A stretch of DNA of 64,000 nucleotides from contig NZ_CP107921.1 of assembly GCF_036014215.1 (NCBI RefSeq), positions 5,587,501 through 5,651,500 on the forward strand. Direction: 5' to 3'. This document shows, piece after piece, positions 53,073-61,525 of the stretch. The notes under the pieces were generated by a model that was not told the origin of the DNA, did not search any database, and saw only the letters and a list, made by a program, of their open reading frames with translations. Within the stretch, counting starts at the first letter, position 1; every line of letters starts with the position of its first letter. Source of the DNA: Streptomyces sp. NBC_00440. GTDB taxonomy: Bacteria > Actinomycetota > Actinomycetes > Streptomycetales > Streptomycetaceae. A program made the position numbers and the translations under genes.

Positions 53073-54068
53073 ATGGCGAGCATGTCAGTGCAGACCGATC
53101 AAGCGGACTCGGTCCCCAAGGCCGGCCCCCGCAAGGAAGACGCGCCGCCCGGCGGCCCGGCGGCGGCGCCCAGGAGGAGAGCCGGGAGCGCGGGGCCCTA
53201 TCTGCTCCTGCTGCCCGCACTGCTCGCCACCGCGGTGCTGCTGGGATACCCGCTGGTCAAGAACGGCATGCTGTCGTTCCAGAACCTCAACCCGCGCCAG
53301 CTGATCCTCCACCTGACCGAGTGGAACGGCTTCTCCAACTACCAGGACGTCCTGGGCGGCTCGGACTTCTGGAAGGTCGTCGAGCGGTCGATCTTCTTCA
53401 CCGCCGCGAACGTCGTGCTGATCATGATCCTCGGCGCGCTGATCGGCCTGCTGCTCGCCCGCCTCGGCAAGAAGATGAGGCTGCTCCTGATGCTCGGCCT
53501 GGTGCTCGCCTGGGCCATGCCGATCATCGCGGCCACCACCGTCTACCAGTGGCTGTTCGCCCAGCGCTTCGGTGTCGTCAACTACGTACTGGACAGCCTC
53601 GGCTGGCACTCGATGGCCGCCTTCAACTGGACCGGCAGCCAGCTCTCCACCTTCTCGGTCGTGACGCTGCTGATCGTCTGGCAGTCGATCCCCTTCGTGG
53701 CGATCAACCTCTACGCCGCGTCGACGACCATCCCGAAGGAGCTGTACGAGGCCGCGTCGCTCGACGGCGCCGGGGCCTGGAAGAGCTTCACCTCGGTGAC
53801 GTTCCCGTTCCTCAAGCCGTTCCTGCTGGCCACGACGTTCCTCGAAGTCATCTGGGTCTTCAAGTCCTTCGCCCAGCTCTTCGCGATCAACGGCGGCGGC
53901 CCCGACCGGCTCACCGAGACCCTGCCCGTGTACGCCTTCGTCGAGGGCGTCGGGAACCAGCACTTCGGCATGGGCGCGGCCATCTCGTTCCTGACGATCA
54001 TCGTGCTGCTCGTGCTGACCGGCTACTACCTTCGCACCGTACTGAAGCAAGAGGAGGACGAGCTGTGA
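53073..54068 (+). CDS. dasB: DasB, chitooligosaccharide ABC permease
   Basis: A 331-residue MalF-type permease with a hydrophilic 45-residue N-terminus and six membrane helices (LLLLPALLATAVLLGYPL first), and the EAA loop ELYEAASLDGAGAWKSFTSVTFPFL. The ATG at 53073 follows AAGAAGAG; an ATG at 53082 (MSVQTDQ) is equally plausible. It forms the channel with DasC; its stop overlaps the DasC start by four bases (GTGA). Confidence 0.95.
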   Translation: MASMSVQTDQADSVPKAGPRKEDAPPGGPAAAPRRRAGSAGPYLLLLPALLATAVLLGYPLVKNGMLSFQNLNPRQLILHLTEWNGFSNYQDVLGGSDFWKVVERSIFFTAANVVLIMILGALIGLLLARLGKKMRLLLMLGLVLAWAMPIIAATTVYQWLFAQRFGVVNYVLDSLGWHSMAAFNWTGSQLSTFSVVTLLIVWQSIPFVAINLYAASTTIPKELYEAASLDGAGAWKSFTSVTFPFLKPFLLATTFLEVIWVFKSFAQLFAINGGGPDRLTETLPVYAFVEGVGNQHFGMGAAISFLTIIVLLVLTGYYLRTVLKQEEDEL

Positions 54069-54895
54069 GGCGCTCACTGTTCGGCCGGTTCTGGCCCAAC
54101 GCGACGGCGATCATCCTCTTCGTGGGCTTCGCCTTCCCCGTCTACTGGATGTTCAGCACGGCCTTCAAGCCGACCGGCGACATCATCACCGACACCCCCG
54201 TGTGGTTCCCCACGGACTTCACCTTCTCGCACTTCAGCAAGGTCCTCGGCGCGGACCACTTCTGGACGCTGGTGCGCAACTCCGTGCTGGTCACCGTCAT
54301 TTCGGTGCTCTCGTCGCTGGTGATCGCGCTGCTCGCCTCGTTCGCCATGGCGCGGATGCGCTTCAAGGGCAAGCGCGGGGTGCTGCTGACCTTCATGATC
54401 GCGCAGATGGCGCCCTGGGAGGTCATGGTCATCGCGGTCTACATGCTGGTCCGGGACGCGGACATGCTGGACAGCCTGGTCCCGCTGACGGTCTTCTACA
54501 TGATGATGGTGCTGCCCTTCACGATCCTCACGCTGCGGGGCTATGTGGCCGCGGTGCCCAAGGAGCTGGAGGAGTCCGCCATGGTCGACGGCTGTACCCG
54601 CCCCCAGGCGTTCGTGAAGGTGATCCTCCCGCTGCTCGGCCCCGGACTGATGGCCACCTCGCTCTTCGGCTTCATCACCGCGTGGAACGAGTTCCCGCTG
54701 GTGCTCATTCTCAACAAGGACATCGGGTCGCAGACGCTTCCGCTGTGGCTCTCCCAGTTCCAGACGGCGTTCGGCGACGACTGGGGCGCGACCATGGCGG
54801 CCTCCTCGCTCTTCGCCATCCCGATCCTGATCCTCTTCGTCTACTTGCAGCGCAAGGCGGTCAGTGGTCTCACCTCCGGTGCAGTGAAGGGATAA
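54065..54895 (+). CDS. dasC: DasC, chitooligosaccharide ABC permease
   Basis: A 276-residue MalG-type permease: six helices (IILFVGFAFPVYWMFSTAF first) and the EAA loop ELEESAMVDGCTRPQAFVKVILPLL. The GTG at 54065 shares GTGA with the dasB stop. With DasB it forms the membrane part of the chitobiose importer. Neither permease nor ATPase gene beyond dasBC is present, agreeing with the shared MsiK ATPase. Confidence 0.95.
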   Translation: MRRSLFGRFWPNATAIILFVGFAFPVYWMFSTAFKPTGDIITDTPVWFPTDFTFSHFSKVLGADHFWTLVRNSVLVTVISVLSSLVIALLASFAMARMRFKGKRGVLLTFMIAQMAPWEVMVIAVYMLVRDADMLDSLVPLTVFYMMMVLPFTILTLRGYVAAVPKELEESAMVDGCTRPQAFVKVILPLLGPGLMATSLFGFITAWNEFPLVLILNKDIGSQTLPLWLSQFQTAFGDDWGATMAASSLFAIPILILFVYLQRKAVSGLTSGAVKG

Positions 54896-54904
54896 CGGCG
54901 CTCC

Positions 54905-56416
54905 ATGACGACCACCACCACGGGCACGGACAAGCTCACCCGCGACGCCCTCGCCGTCCTCCAGCCCGGCTTCGCCGGCACCACGGCCCCCGACTGGCTG
55001 CTGCGCAGGATCGGCGAAGGGCTCGCCTCCGTCGGCCTGTTCGGCCGCAACGTCACCAGCGCGCCCCAGGTCGCCGCGCTCACCGCCCAGCTGCGGGCCG
55101 AGCGGGACGACATCCTCGTCGCGATCGACGAGGAGGGCGGCGACGTCACCCGCCTCGAAGTGCGCACCGGGTCCTCCTTTCCGGGCAATCTCGCGCTCGG
55201 CGCGGTCGACGACCCGGAGCTGACCCGGGCCGTCGCGCGCGAACTGGGCCGGCGGCTGGCCGACTGCGGGGTCAACCTCAACTGGGCCCCGTCGGCCGAC
55301 GTCAACTCCAATCCGGACAACCCGGTCATCGGCGTACGGTCCTTCGGCGCCGACACCGCGCTGGTCGCCCGGCACACCGCCGCGTACGTCGAGGGGCTCC
55401 AGGCCGCCGGAGTCGCGGCCTGCACCAAGCACTTCCCCGGCCACGGCGACACCGCCGTCGACTCGCACCACGCGATGCCCCGGATCGACGTGGACCTCGC
55501 GACGCTGCACGCCCGCGAACTCGTGCCGTTCAGGGCCGCGATCGCCGCAGGTTCCAAGTCGGTCATGAGTGCGCATATCCTGCTTCCCGCACTCGATCGT
55601 GAGCGCCCGGCGACGCTGAGCCCGCAGATCCTCACCGGGCTGCTGCGCCGCGAGCTCGGTTACGAGGGGCTGATCGTCACCGACGGTATGGAGATGCGCG
55701 CCATCGCGTCGACGTACGGCATCGAGCGCGGCAGCGTCCTCGCCGTCGCGGCGGGCGCCGACGCCATCTGCGTGGGCGGCGGCCTCTCGGACGAGGGCAC
55801 CGTACTGCGGCTGCGCGACGCACTGGTGGCGGCGGTACGGACGGGCGAACTGCCCGAGGAACGGCTGGCGGACGCCGCCGCGCGCGTACGTGCGCTCGCG
55901 GGGTGGACACGCCGGGCCAGGGGGGCTTCGGAGCCGGGCGCGGCGTCGCAGGAGGGGACCGCGCCCGGCACCGATATCGGGCTGGTCGCGGCCCGCAGGG
56001 CGCTCCGCGCCACCCCGTCGGACCACCCGCCGCTGACCATGGCCCCGTATGTCGCCGCCTTCACCCCGGGGGCGAACATCGCCGTCGGCGACGAGACCCC
56101 GTGGGGCATCGCCGCCGAGCTGGGCGCGCTGCTGCCCGGCACCGGGACCGGCGGGTACGGAGCCGACAGCGCACCGGCCGACGTGCTCGCGGCGGCAGGG
56201 GAGCGCACCATCGTCGCGGTCGTCCGCGACGCCCACCGCCACCCGTGGATGACGGCCGCGCTGGACGCGCTGCTCGCGGCCCGGCCCGACACCGTCGTGG
56301 TCGAGATGGGCGTGCCGCGGGCGGAGCCGCGCGGGGCGCTGTATTTGGCGACGCACGGCGCGGCGCGGGTCTGCGGCCGTGCGGCGGCCGAGTTCATCGC
56401 GGGCGCCGGGCGGTAA
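54905..56416 (+). CDS. dasD: DasD, GH3-family beta-N-acetylhexosaminidase
   Basis: A 503-residue GH3 enzyme without signal peptide: GVAACTKHFPGHGDTAVDSHH contains the KHFPGHGDT motif with the His-Asp acid/base pair, and GLIVTDGMEMRAI holds the nucleophile Asp. It should split imported chitobiose into N-acetylglucosamine in the cytoplasm. It follows dasC after nine bases. The C-terminal 170 residues carry an extra Ala/Gly-rich domain (NagZ-like C-terminal part), the region after WTRRARGASEPG being a disordered hinge. A perfect 22-bp hairpin terminator ends the operon. Confidence 0.92.
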   Translation: MTTTTTGTDKLTRDALAVLQPGFAGTTAPDWLLRRIGEGLASVGLFGRNVTSAPQVAALTAQLRAERDDILVAIDEEGGDVTRLEVRTGSSFPGNLALGAVDDPELTRAVARELGRRLADCGVNLNWAPSADVNSNPDNPVIGVRSFGADTALVARHTAAYVEGLQAAGVAACTKHFPGHGDTAVDSHHAMPRIDVDLATLHARELVPFRAAIAAGSKSVMSAHILLPALDRERPATLSPQILTGLLRRELGYEGLIVTDGMEMRAIASTYGIERGSVLAVAAGADAICVGGGLSDEGTVLRLRDALVAAVRTGELPEERLADAAARVRALAGWTRRARGASEPGAASQEGTAPGTDIGLVAARRALRATPSDHPPLTMAPYVAAFTPGANIAVGDETPWGIAAELGALLPGTGTGGYGADSAPADVLAAAGERTIVAVVRDAHRHPWMTAALDALLAARPDTVVVEMGVPRAEPRGALYLATHGAARVCGRAAAEFIAGAGR

Positions 56417-56430
56417 CGGACCGGGCGGAG

Positions 56431-56479
56431 CGAACCAGAAGGGCCGGGCACCCGCGAGGTGCCCGGCCCTTCTGGTTCG
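56431..56479. terminator. very long perfect hairpin between dasD and nagB
   Basis: A perfect 22-bp stem encloses the five-base loop CGCGA; it serves the convergent dasD and nagB transcripts. Confidence 0.9.
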
Positions 56480-56501
56480 TCCCGCTTGCCCGGCTGTCCC
56501 G

Positions 56502-57287
56502 CTACAGGCCCTGCCACTCCGGCTTCGAGGCGTACGTCGCACGGAAGTAGTCGGCCAGCTTCAGCTTGGACGCCGCCGCCTCGTCCACGACGACCGTCGC
56601 GTGCCGGTGCAGCTGGAGCGCGGAGGCGGGCACCACGGCGGCCACCGGCCCTTCGACGGTCTGCGCCACGGCTTCGGCCTTGCCCTCACCGGTGGCCAGC
56701 AGCACCACATGGCGGGCCTCCAGGATCGTCCCGATGCCCTGGGTGATGACGTGGTGCGGCACCTGGTCGATGTCACCGTCGAAGAACCGGGCGTTGTCGA
56801 CCCGGGTCTGCTCGGTGAGCGTCTTGATCCGGGTACGGGAGGCGAGCGAGGAGCAGGGCTCGTTGAAGCCTATGTGCCCGTCGGTACCGATGCCCAGGAG
56901 CTGGAGGTCGACCCCGCCGGCCTCGGCGAGCGCCCTGTCGTAGGCAGCGCAGGCCGCTGGGATGTCCTCGGCCGAACCGTCGGGGCCCATGAACGAGGCC
57001 TCGGTCAGCCCGAGCGGTTCCACGACCTCGCGCAGCACCACCGACCGGTACGACTCGGGGTGCCCGGCCGGCAGTCCCACGTACTCGTCGAGCTGGCAGA
57101 TCCGGGCCCTCCCCGGGTCGACGGCCCGCGCGCGCACCTTGGCGGTCAGTGCCTCGTAGACGGGCAGCGGGGTCGATCCGGTGGCGACACCGAGCAGAGC
57201 GTCGGGCTTGCGGCGCAGCAGGCCGGCCATGGCCTCCGCGATGACTTCGCCGCCTGCCTTGGCGTCCGGGACGATGACAACTTCCAC
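56502..57287 (-). CDS. nagB: glucosamine-6-phosphate deaminase
   Basis: A 261-residue NagB: VATGSTPLPVYEAL (phosphate loop), QLDEYVGLPAGHPESYR (Asp catalytic acid), GIGTDGHIGFNEPCSS and FFDGDIDQVPHHVITQGIGTIL. It converts glucosamine-6-phosphate to fructose-6-phosphate and ammonia, joining amino-sugar uptake to glycolysis. The GTG start at 57287 is preceded by a DasR operator-like site, so it is DasR-controlled. It converges on the dasD gene. Confidence 0.95.
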   Translation of the reverse strand: MEVVIVPDAKAGGEVIAEAMAGLLRRKPDALLGVATGSTPLPVYEALTAKVRARAVDPGRARICQLDEYVGLPAGHPESYRSVVLREVVEPLGLTEASFMGPDGSAEDIPAACAAYDRALAEAGGVDLQLLGIGTDGHIGFNEPCSSLASRTRIKTLTEQTRVDNARFFDGDIDQVPHHVITQGIGTILEARHVVLLATGEGKAEAVAQTVEGPVAAVVPASALQLHRHATVVVDEAAASKLKLADYFRATYASKPEWQGL

Positions 57288-57318
57288 GCTGAGCCTGCCG
57301 ATCTGGAGAGTGCAAACA

Positions 57319-57334
57319 AGTGGTATAGACCAAT
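57319..57334. promoter_or_regulatory. DasR operator (dre) of nagB
   Basis: AGTGGTATAGACCAAT matches the dre consensus at 13 of 16 positions and lies 32 bases upstream of the nagB start, where binding would block transcription. Confidence 0.75.
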
Positions 57335-57686
57335 CTAGCAGAGCGTGCCCTTCCCGCCAGGGGTTCCCCCCTCACCTCATGCCCTCATCTCATGTTCGGC
57401 CGAAGGGGCGTGGGCCGCATGTGGATCGCGGGGCGCGGGCGGGCGCGGGCGGGCGGCGGGGGACGATGCGCGCGGGCATCGTCCGGAAACGACTGCGGGC
57501 CGCGGCGCCGGTGCGGTCGGGACCCTCAGCCCGGCCGTACGGCACCGCAGCCCTCAGCTGCATCGGCCGTCAGGTGTGCGGTGCCCGGCGGCCGTGGGGA
57601 GGACTTGGCGCAGTCAGGGCAGAGAGCGCCGCGTACCTCGTCTCCACTCTCCTGTGCGGGGAGAGTGGAAGTCTTTGCACGCACAT

Positions 57687-57702
57687 TGTGGACTAGACCA
57701 TT
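57687..57702. promoter_or_regulatory. dre-like site upstream of pdtaS
   Basis: TGTGGACTAGACCATT matches 12 of 16 dre positions, with the core ACTAGACCA intact, 53-68 bases ahead of the pdtaS start. Confidence 0.4.
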
Positions 57703-57741
57703 TGCTCATGTCCATGCGTACGGCAGAAAGAATCCGGCGGG

Positions 57742-57747
57742 TACGCT
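57742..57747 (+). promoter_or_regulatory. -10 element for leaderless pdtaS mRNA
   Basis: TACGCT is seven bases before the GTG at 57755 and no ribosome-binding site is present. Confidence 0.45.
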
Positions 57748-57754
57748 CACACAC

Positions 57755-59230
57755 GTGCCCTCCATGAACGATCTCGTACGCCAGCACACCGCTCTGGGTG
57801 ACACCGACCTTGAGTGGCTGCACCTGCTGGTCTCGGAGTGGCAGCTGCTCTCCGACCTGTCCTTCGCCGATCTGGTGCTGTGGGTGCCCACCCGCGACGG
57901 CACCCGCTATGTGTCCGTGGCCCAGATGCGGCCGAACACCGGCCCCACCTCCTATCAGGACGACATGGTCGGCCATCTCGTTCCACGCGGCCGGCGTCCG
58001 CTGCTCGACGCCGCGCTCGACGAGGGGCGGATCGTGCGCGAGGGCGACCCGGAGTGGCGCGAGGAGGTGCCGGTACGGGTCGAGTCCATCCCCGTACGCC
58101 GGGAGGGCCGGGTGCTCGGGGTGATCGCCCGCAACACCAATCTCCTCACCGTCCGTACCCCTTCGCGCCTCGAACTCACCTACCTCCAGTCGGCGTCCGA
58201 CCTGGCCCAGATGATCGCTGCGGGATCGTTCCCCTTCCCGGGCCAGCAGGTCGACATGGACGCGTCCCCCCGGGTCGGGGACGGGATGATAAGGCTCGAC
58301 GCGGACGGGGTGGTGCTGTACGCCAGCCCCAACGGCCTCTCCGCCTACCACCGTCTCGGGCTCGCGTCCGACCTGGTGGGCCAGCACCTCGGCCAGCTGA
58401 CCACCGACCTCGCGCCGTCCCGCGGCCCGGTGGACGAGGCCATGGTCAAACTGGCCAGCGGCTACGCACCGAGGGAGACCGAGGTCGAGGGGAACGACGG
58501 GGTGATCCAGCTCCGCGCCATCCCGCTCTCCCCGAAGGGCACCCGGATCGGCTCGCTGGTGCTGCTGCGGGACGTCACGGAACTGCGCCGTCGCGAACGC
58601 GAGTTGATCACCAAGGACGCCACCATCCGGGAGATCCACCACCGGGTGAAGAACAACCTCCAGACGGTGGCGGCACTTCTGCGCCTCCAGGCCAGGCGGA
58701 TGGACTCGGACCGCGGCAGGGAAGCGCTCAACGAGGCGGTGCGGCGGGTCGGTTCCATCGCGATCGTCCACGAGACGCTCTCCCAGAATCTGGACGAACG
58801 CGTCGAGTTCGACGAGATCGCCGATCGCGTCATCGCGATGGTGTCCGAGATCTCACCGGGCAAGGTCGACTGCCGTCGTACCGGCCGCTTCGGCATCCTG
58901 GACGCCGAGGTCGCCACCCCGCTCGCCATGGTGCTGACCGAAGTCCTGCAGAACGCGCTGGAGCACGCCTTCGGGCCGGGCGAGCTGGGCACCGTCGAGG
59001 TCTCCGCCGTCCGGGGAGGGCTGCGCGAGGACGCCAGGCTGCTCATCACGGTGCAGGACGACGGCCGCGGACTGCCGGACGGGTTCGACGCGAAGACGGC
59101 GGGGAACCTGGGGCTCCAGATCGTACGGACGCTGGTGGAGGGGGAGTTGGGCGGCTCGTTCGACATGGTCCCGGCTCCCGGGCGCGGCACCCATGTGGTA
59201 CTCGACATACCGGTCCCGGGCGACGCGTAG
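57755..59230 (+). CDS. pdtaS: PdtaS-like HisKA_2 sensor histidine kinase
   Basis: 491 residues from GTG 57755 or 488 from ATG 57764. It follows the M. tuberculosis PdtaS layout closely: N-terminal GAF-like domain (residues about 10-165, EWQLLSDLSFADLVLWVP), PAS domain (180-300, GMIRLDADGVVLYASPNGLS), the HisKA_2 dimerisation box REIHHRVKNNLQTVAALLRL with the phospho-His, and an HATPase domain (VLQNALEHAF, VQDDGRGLPDG, GLQIVRTLV). The cognate response regulator PdtaR is an RNA-binding antiterminator and is not in the window. It is next to wblE as pdtaS is to whiB1 in Mycobacterium. A leaderless start is likely. Confidence 0.9.
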   Translation: MPSMNDLVRQHTALGDTDLEWLHLLVSEWQLLSDLSFADLVLWVPTRDGTRYVSVAQMRPNTGPTSYQDDMVGHLVPRGRRPLLDAALDEGRIVREGDPEWREEVPVRVESIPVRREGRVLGVIARNTNLLTVRTPSRLELTYLQSASDLAQMIAAGSFPFPGQQVDMDASPRVGDGMIRLDADGVVLYASPNGLSAYHRLGLASDLVGQHLGQLTTDLAPSRGPVDEAMVKLASGYAPRETEVEGNDGVIQLRAIPLSPKGTRIGSLVLLRDVTELRRRERELITKDATIREIHHRVKNNLQTVAALLRLQARRMDSDRGREALNEAVRRVGSIAIVHETLSQNLDERVEFDEIADRVIAMVSEISPGKVDCRRTGRFGILDAEVATPLAMVLTEVLQNALEHAFGPGELGTVEVSAVRGGLREDARLLITVQDDGRGLPDGFDAKTAGNLGLQIVRTLVEGELGGSFDMVPAPGRGTHVVLDIPVPGDA

Positions 59231-59277
59231 GCCCGCCCGGGACGGGCGCCCCACCGGCACAGCGCCCACCGACACAA

Positions 59278-59336
59278 CCAGCACACGGAGATGAGCCCCG
59301 GACCACTTCGGTCCGGGGCTCATCTCTGTGTGCTGG
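59278..59336. terminator. long hairpin between pdtaS and wblE
   Basis: A 26-bp stem with a single G-U wobble and a seven-base loop, serving the convergent pdtaS and wblE transcripts. Confidence 0.85.
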
Positions 59337-59467
59337 GGGAGAGGAACTCTCCCGGTGTTCTCTTACTGCGTGCGCATCGGGGGTACTGCGCGCTGCGGTT
59401 CGGGGGCGACGGTGGTGCGTACTCGCTGTACGCGCGCCGCCTGGCTCAAGCTCGTGTAACAGGGTGG

Positions 59468-59725
59468 TCAGGCGGTCGCGTTACGCGCCCGGTTGCGAGC
59501 GGCACGGCGCTTCATCGCGCGGCGCTCGTCCTCGCTGAGGCCACCCCAGACGCCGGAGTCCTGGCCGGACTCAAGCGCCCACTGCAGGCACTGCTCCATG
59601 ACGGGGCAGCGGCGGCAGACGGCCTTGGCTTCCTCGATCTGCAGCAGCGCGGGACCGGTGTTGCCGATGGGGAAGAACAGCTCCGGGTCTTCCTCACGAC
59701 AAACGGCGTTGTGACGCCAGTCCAT
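59468..59725 (-). CDS. wblE: WhiB-family iron-sulfur protein WblE (WhiB1 orthologue)
   Basis: 85 residues from ATG 59725, preceded by AGAGAGGTAG. The four cluster-binding cysteines are at 9, 37, 40 and 46, the same as in mycobacterial WhiB1, followed by the GVWGG turn and a basic RRAARNRAR tail. The protein binds a [4Fe-4S] cluster, sigma factor HrdB region 4 and DNA. Its neighbour is pdtaS, convergent. WhiB1-type proteins are usually essential and sense nitric oxide. The frame stays open upstream but lacks family sequence. A CRP-like site lies 45-60 bases upstream. Confidence 0.94.
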   Translation of the reverse strand: MDWRHNAVCREEDPELFFPIGNTGPALLQIEEAKAVCRRCPVMEQCLQWALESGQDSGVWGGLSEDERRAMKRRAARNRARNATA

Positions 59726-60045
59726 GGCTGCTACCTCTCTTAGGGTGTTGCGTGCTGGTTGCTTGTGAATGTGAACGCTTTCACGAATCCCCCGACAAGT
59801 GAAGGGCCGGCTTCCAGATGACCTGGTTGCGGTCCTGTGTGTTGAGGAGGGGTTCTGGCTTTCAGGGAGGCCGGTGTTGCGGGCCGTCCCGAGCGCCATG
59901 TAGAGATTCGCAAACCTCAGCGGCGGATACAACCCCTTCTGGAAAGTTTTTTTTGATTCCTCGGTGTCGGCTAGGTCACAGCCGTACTTCCATGGGGTGG
60001 ATCCCAGCCCAAACGTTCGAGTTAAAGGACTTTGGGTCCTTCCAC
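59726..60045. other. wblE leader/promoter region
   Basis: 320 bp between wblE and the DagK-like gene, without a gene I can support. It holds a CRP-like palindrome at 59770 and a run of eight T at 59947 (A-tract on the transcribed sense). An open frame on the minus strand continues from wblE but has no protein-like codon use. Confidence 0.6.
59770..59785. promoter_or_regulatory. CRP-type binding site upstream of wblE
   Basis: TGTGAACGCTTTCACG matches the CRP pattern TGTGA-N6-TCACA at nine of ten specified bases and the GTGA-N6-TCAC core completely. Confidence 0.5.
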
Positions 60046-61014
60046 TCACACAATCACACGCAGTGCACGGCGTACGCCTGTGAACGTCACGCTCGTACGC
60101 AGTCCCAGGTGGTCGCCGTCCATCTGGAAGGGGAGCCGGACCTTGGAATGCAAGGAGAAGTCGGTCAGGTCGTGCAGTGAAACCGCGTGCTTTCCGTGGG
60201 GGCCTCGTTCGGGCGTCGAAGTGAGCAATTGAGTAGCGAAACGTGCCACATGAGCGGGTGACATTTTCGACAGTCCCAGCACATCGAGCGCGGTGTCGAA
60301 GGAGGCCTCGGGGGATGCGTACATCGGGCGATTGCCCAGGTAGGTATAGGGGGACGTGTTGCAGATTATGGACATCACGAGATCCGTGACCGGGTCCTCA
60401 CCCGGGCGTTCCAGGGTGATCGCGCCGTGCCTGCGGCTGGGCTCGTCGAGGAACTGGCGGACGACCTGACGCACATAGAGGGCGTGCGTGGACCGCTTTC
60501 CGCGTTCCCTTTGCTGTTCGACCCGGCCGACGACACCCGCGTCGAACCCGAGTCCGGCACAGAACGTGAACCAGCGCGAGGGGACCCCTTCGTCCGCCGT
60601 GCCCGGGGTGCCGGCCGCCAGGCCCAGGCCGACCGTCCGCTCGCGGCGCTCACGCAGCGCGTCCAGAAGTGCGCCGGTGGCCTCCACCGCGTCGTTGGGC
60701 AGGCCGAGCGCGCGGGCGAAGACATTGGTGGAGCCGCCGGGGACGACCGCGAGGCCGGGCAGCCCTTCGAGGTCGGGGCCGTGGTGGAGCAGTCCGTTGA
60801 CCACCTCGTTGACCGTGCCGTCACCGCCGAGCGCGACGACGAGGTCGATGTCGTCGCTCTCCGCGGCCCGCCTGCCCAGGTCACGGGCGTGCCCCCGGTA
60901 CTCGGTCGTGACCGCCTCCAGCTTCATCTCGCTGGCGAGTGCGTGGAGCAGTACGTCACGTGTGCGGGCACTGGTGGTGGTTGCTGCCGGATTGACCACG
61001 AGGAGTGCGCGCAT
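60046..61014 (-). CDS. diacylglycerol/sphingosine kinase-like lipid kinase
   Basis: A 322-residue DagK_cat protein: VVNPAATTTSARTRD near the N-terminus, the nucleotide-binding loop LVVALGGDGTVNEVVNGLL (GGDGT) near 65, and PGGSTNVFARALGLP. It should phosphorylate diacylglycerol or a related lipid; the true lipid is unknown. The ATG at 61014 sits seven bases after TAATCT on the minus strand, no ribosome-binding site, so the mRNA is probably leaderless. It is upstream of wblE, same strand, 320 bp away, and divergent from a small membrane protein gene. Confidence 0.88.
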   Translation of the reverse strand: MRALLVVNPAATTTSARTRDVLLHALASEMKLEAVTTEYRGHARDLGRRAAESDDIDLVVALGGDGTVNEVVNGLLHHGPDLEGLPGLAVVPGGSTNVFARALGLPNDAVEATGALLDALRERRERTVGLGLAAGTPGTADEGVPSRWFTFCAGLGFDAGVVGRVEQQRERGKRSTHALYVRQVVRQFLDEPSRRHGAITLERPGEDPVTDLVMSIICNTSPYTYLGNRPMYASPEASFDTALDVLGLSKMSPAHVARFATQLLTSTPERGPHGKHAVSLHDLTDFSLHSKVRLPFQMDGDHLGLRTSVTFTGVRRALRVIV

Positions 61015-61021
61015 GACCAGA

Positions 61022-61027
61022 AGATTA
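61022..61027 (-). promoter_or_regulatory. -10 element for leaderless DagK-like mRNA
   Basis: TAATCT on the minus strand, seven bases before the ATG. Confidence 0.45.
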
Positions 61028-61084
61028 CCTACCGCACGGAACCGGGCCGAGCCCCGGCCTCGATCCGGCCCCCACGGTGCCCGC

Positions 61085-61090
61085 TACCCT
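61085..61090 (+). promoter_or_regulatory. -10 element of the small membrane-protein gene
   Basis: TACCCT lies six bases before the GTG at 61097, so a leaderless transcript is likely; the intervening CAGGG could also act as a weak ribosome-binding site. Confidence 0.4.
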
Positions 61091-61096
61091 GCAGGG

Positions 61097-61525
61097 GTGA
61101 GTACCGACCAGACCGCAGAGCAGCCCAGCGGACCCCGCCCCACCCGTCTGACCGCCGCCGCGGCGCTGGCCGCGCTGGAAGGGGCGGCGCTGGCCGCCGG
61201 GGGGCTCTATGTGATCGGGCAGGGAGTGTTCGCCGACGGCGACAGCCCCGGGCAGTCCGCACTGGCCGGTCTGACGCTGATCGTGCTCGCCCTCATCCCG
61301 CTGATCGCTGCCCGTGGACTGCTGCTCCGCCGCAGCTGGAGCCGGGGCCCCGCGATCGTCACCCAGATCATCGCGCTGCCCGTGGCCTGGACGCTGCTCT
61401 CCGCGCAGGGTGCGCTGATCCCGGCGGGTGCGGTGCTCGCGGTGGTGGCCCTGGCGGCGCTCGTCCTGCTGGTGAACCCGACGACGGCCAAGGCGCTGGG
61501 GATCAGGGGAGCGCGGGGGGCGTAG
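61097..61525 (+). CDS. four-helix integral membrane protein, conserved in actinobacteria
   Basis: A 142-residue protein with a short hydrophilic N-terminus and about four membrane helices (AAALAALEGAALAAGGLYVIG, LIVLALIPLIAARGLLL, VTQIIALPVAWTLLSA, AGAVLAVVALAALVLLV). It keeps the position of the membrane-protein gene next to the DagK-like gene in Mycobacterium. Its stop codon TAG (61523-61525) is built from the TA target site and first base of the MITE-like element, so the C-terminus may have been altered by the insertion. Function unknown. Confidence 0.75.
   Translation: MSTDQTAEQPSGPRPTRLTAAAALAALEGAALAAGGLYVIGQGVFADGDSPGQSALAGLTLIVLALIPLIAARGLLLRRSWSRGPAIVTQIIALPVAWTLLSAQGALIPAGAVLAVVALAALVLLVNPTTAKALGIRGARGA

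Larger units (their letters stand above)
57335..57754. other. nagB-pdtaS divergent intergenic region
   Basis: About 420 bp without a convincing gene. It holds a GC-rich tract (57430-57470), a nine-bp hairpin CCACTCTCC/GGAGAGTGG at 57644-57668, a dre-like site at 57687 and the pdtaS promoter. Open frames here lack codon character. Confidence 0.6.

Noticed and set aside
57400..57754. Open frame extending pdtaS upstream
   Set aside because: It crosses the dre-like site and promoter, lacks homologous sequence to PdtaS and has GC-repeat composition.
59726..60049. In-frame N-terminal extension of wblE by 108 codons
   Set aside because: WhiB1-type proteins are about 84 residues, the extension has no family sequence, and the short form has a ribosome-binding site.
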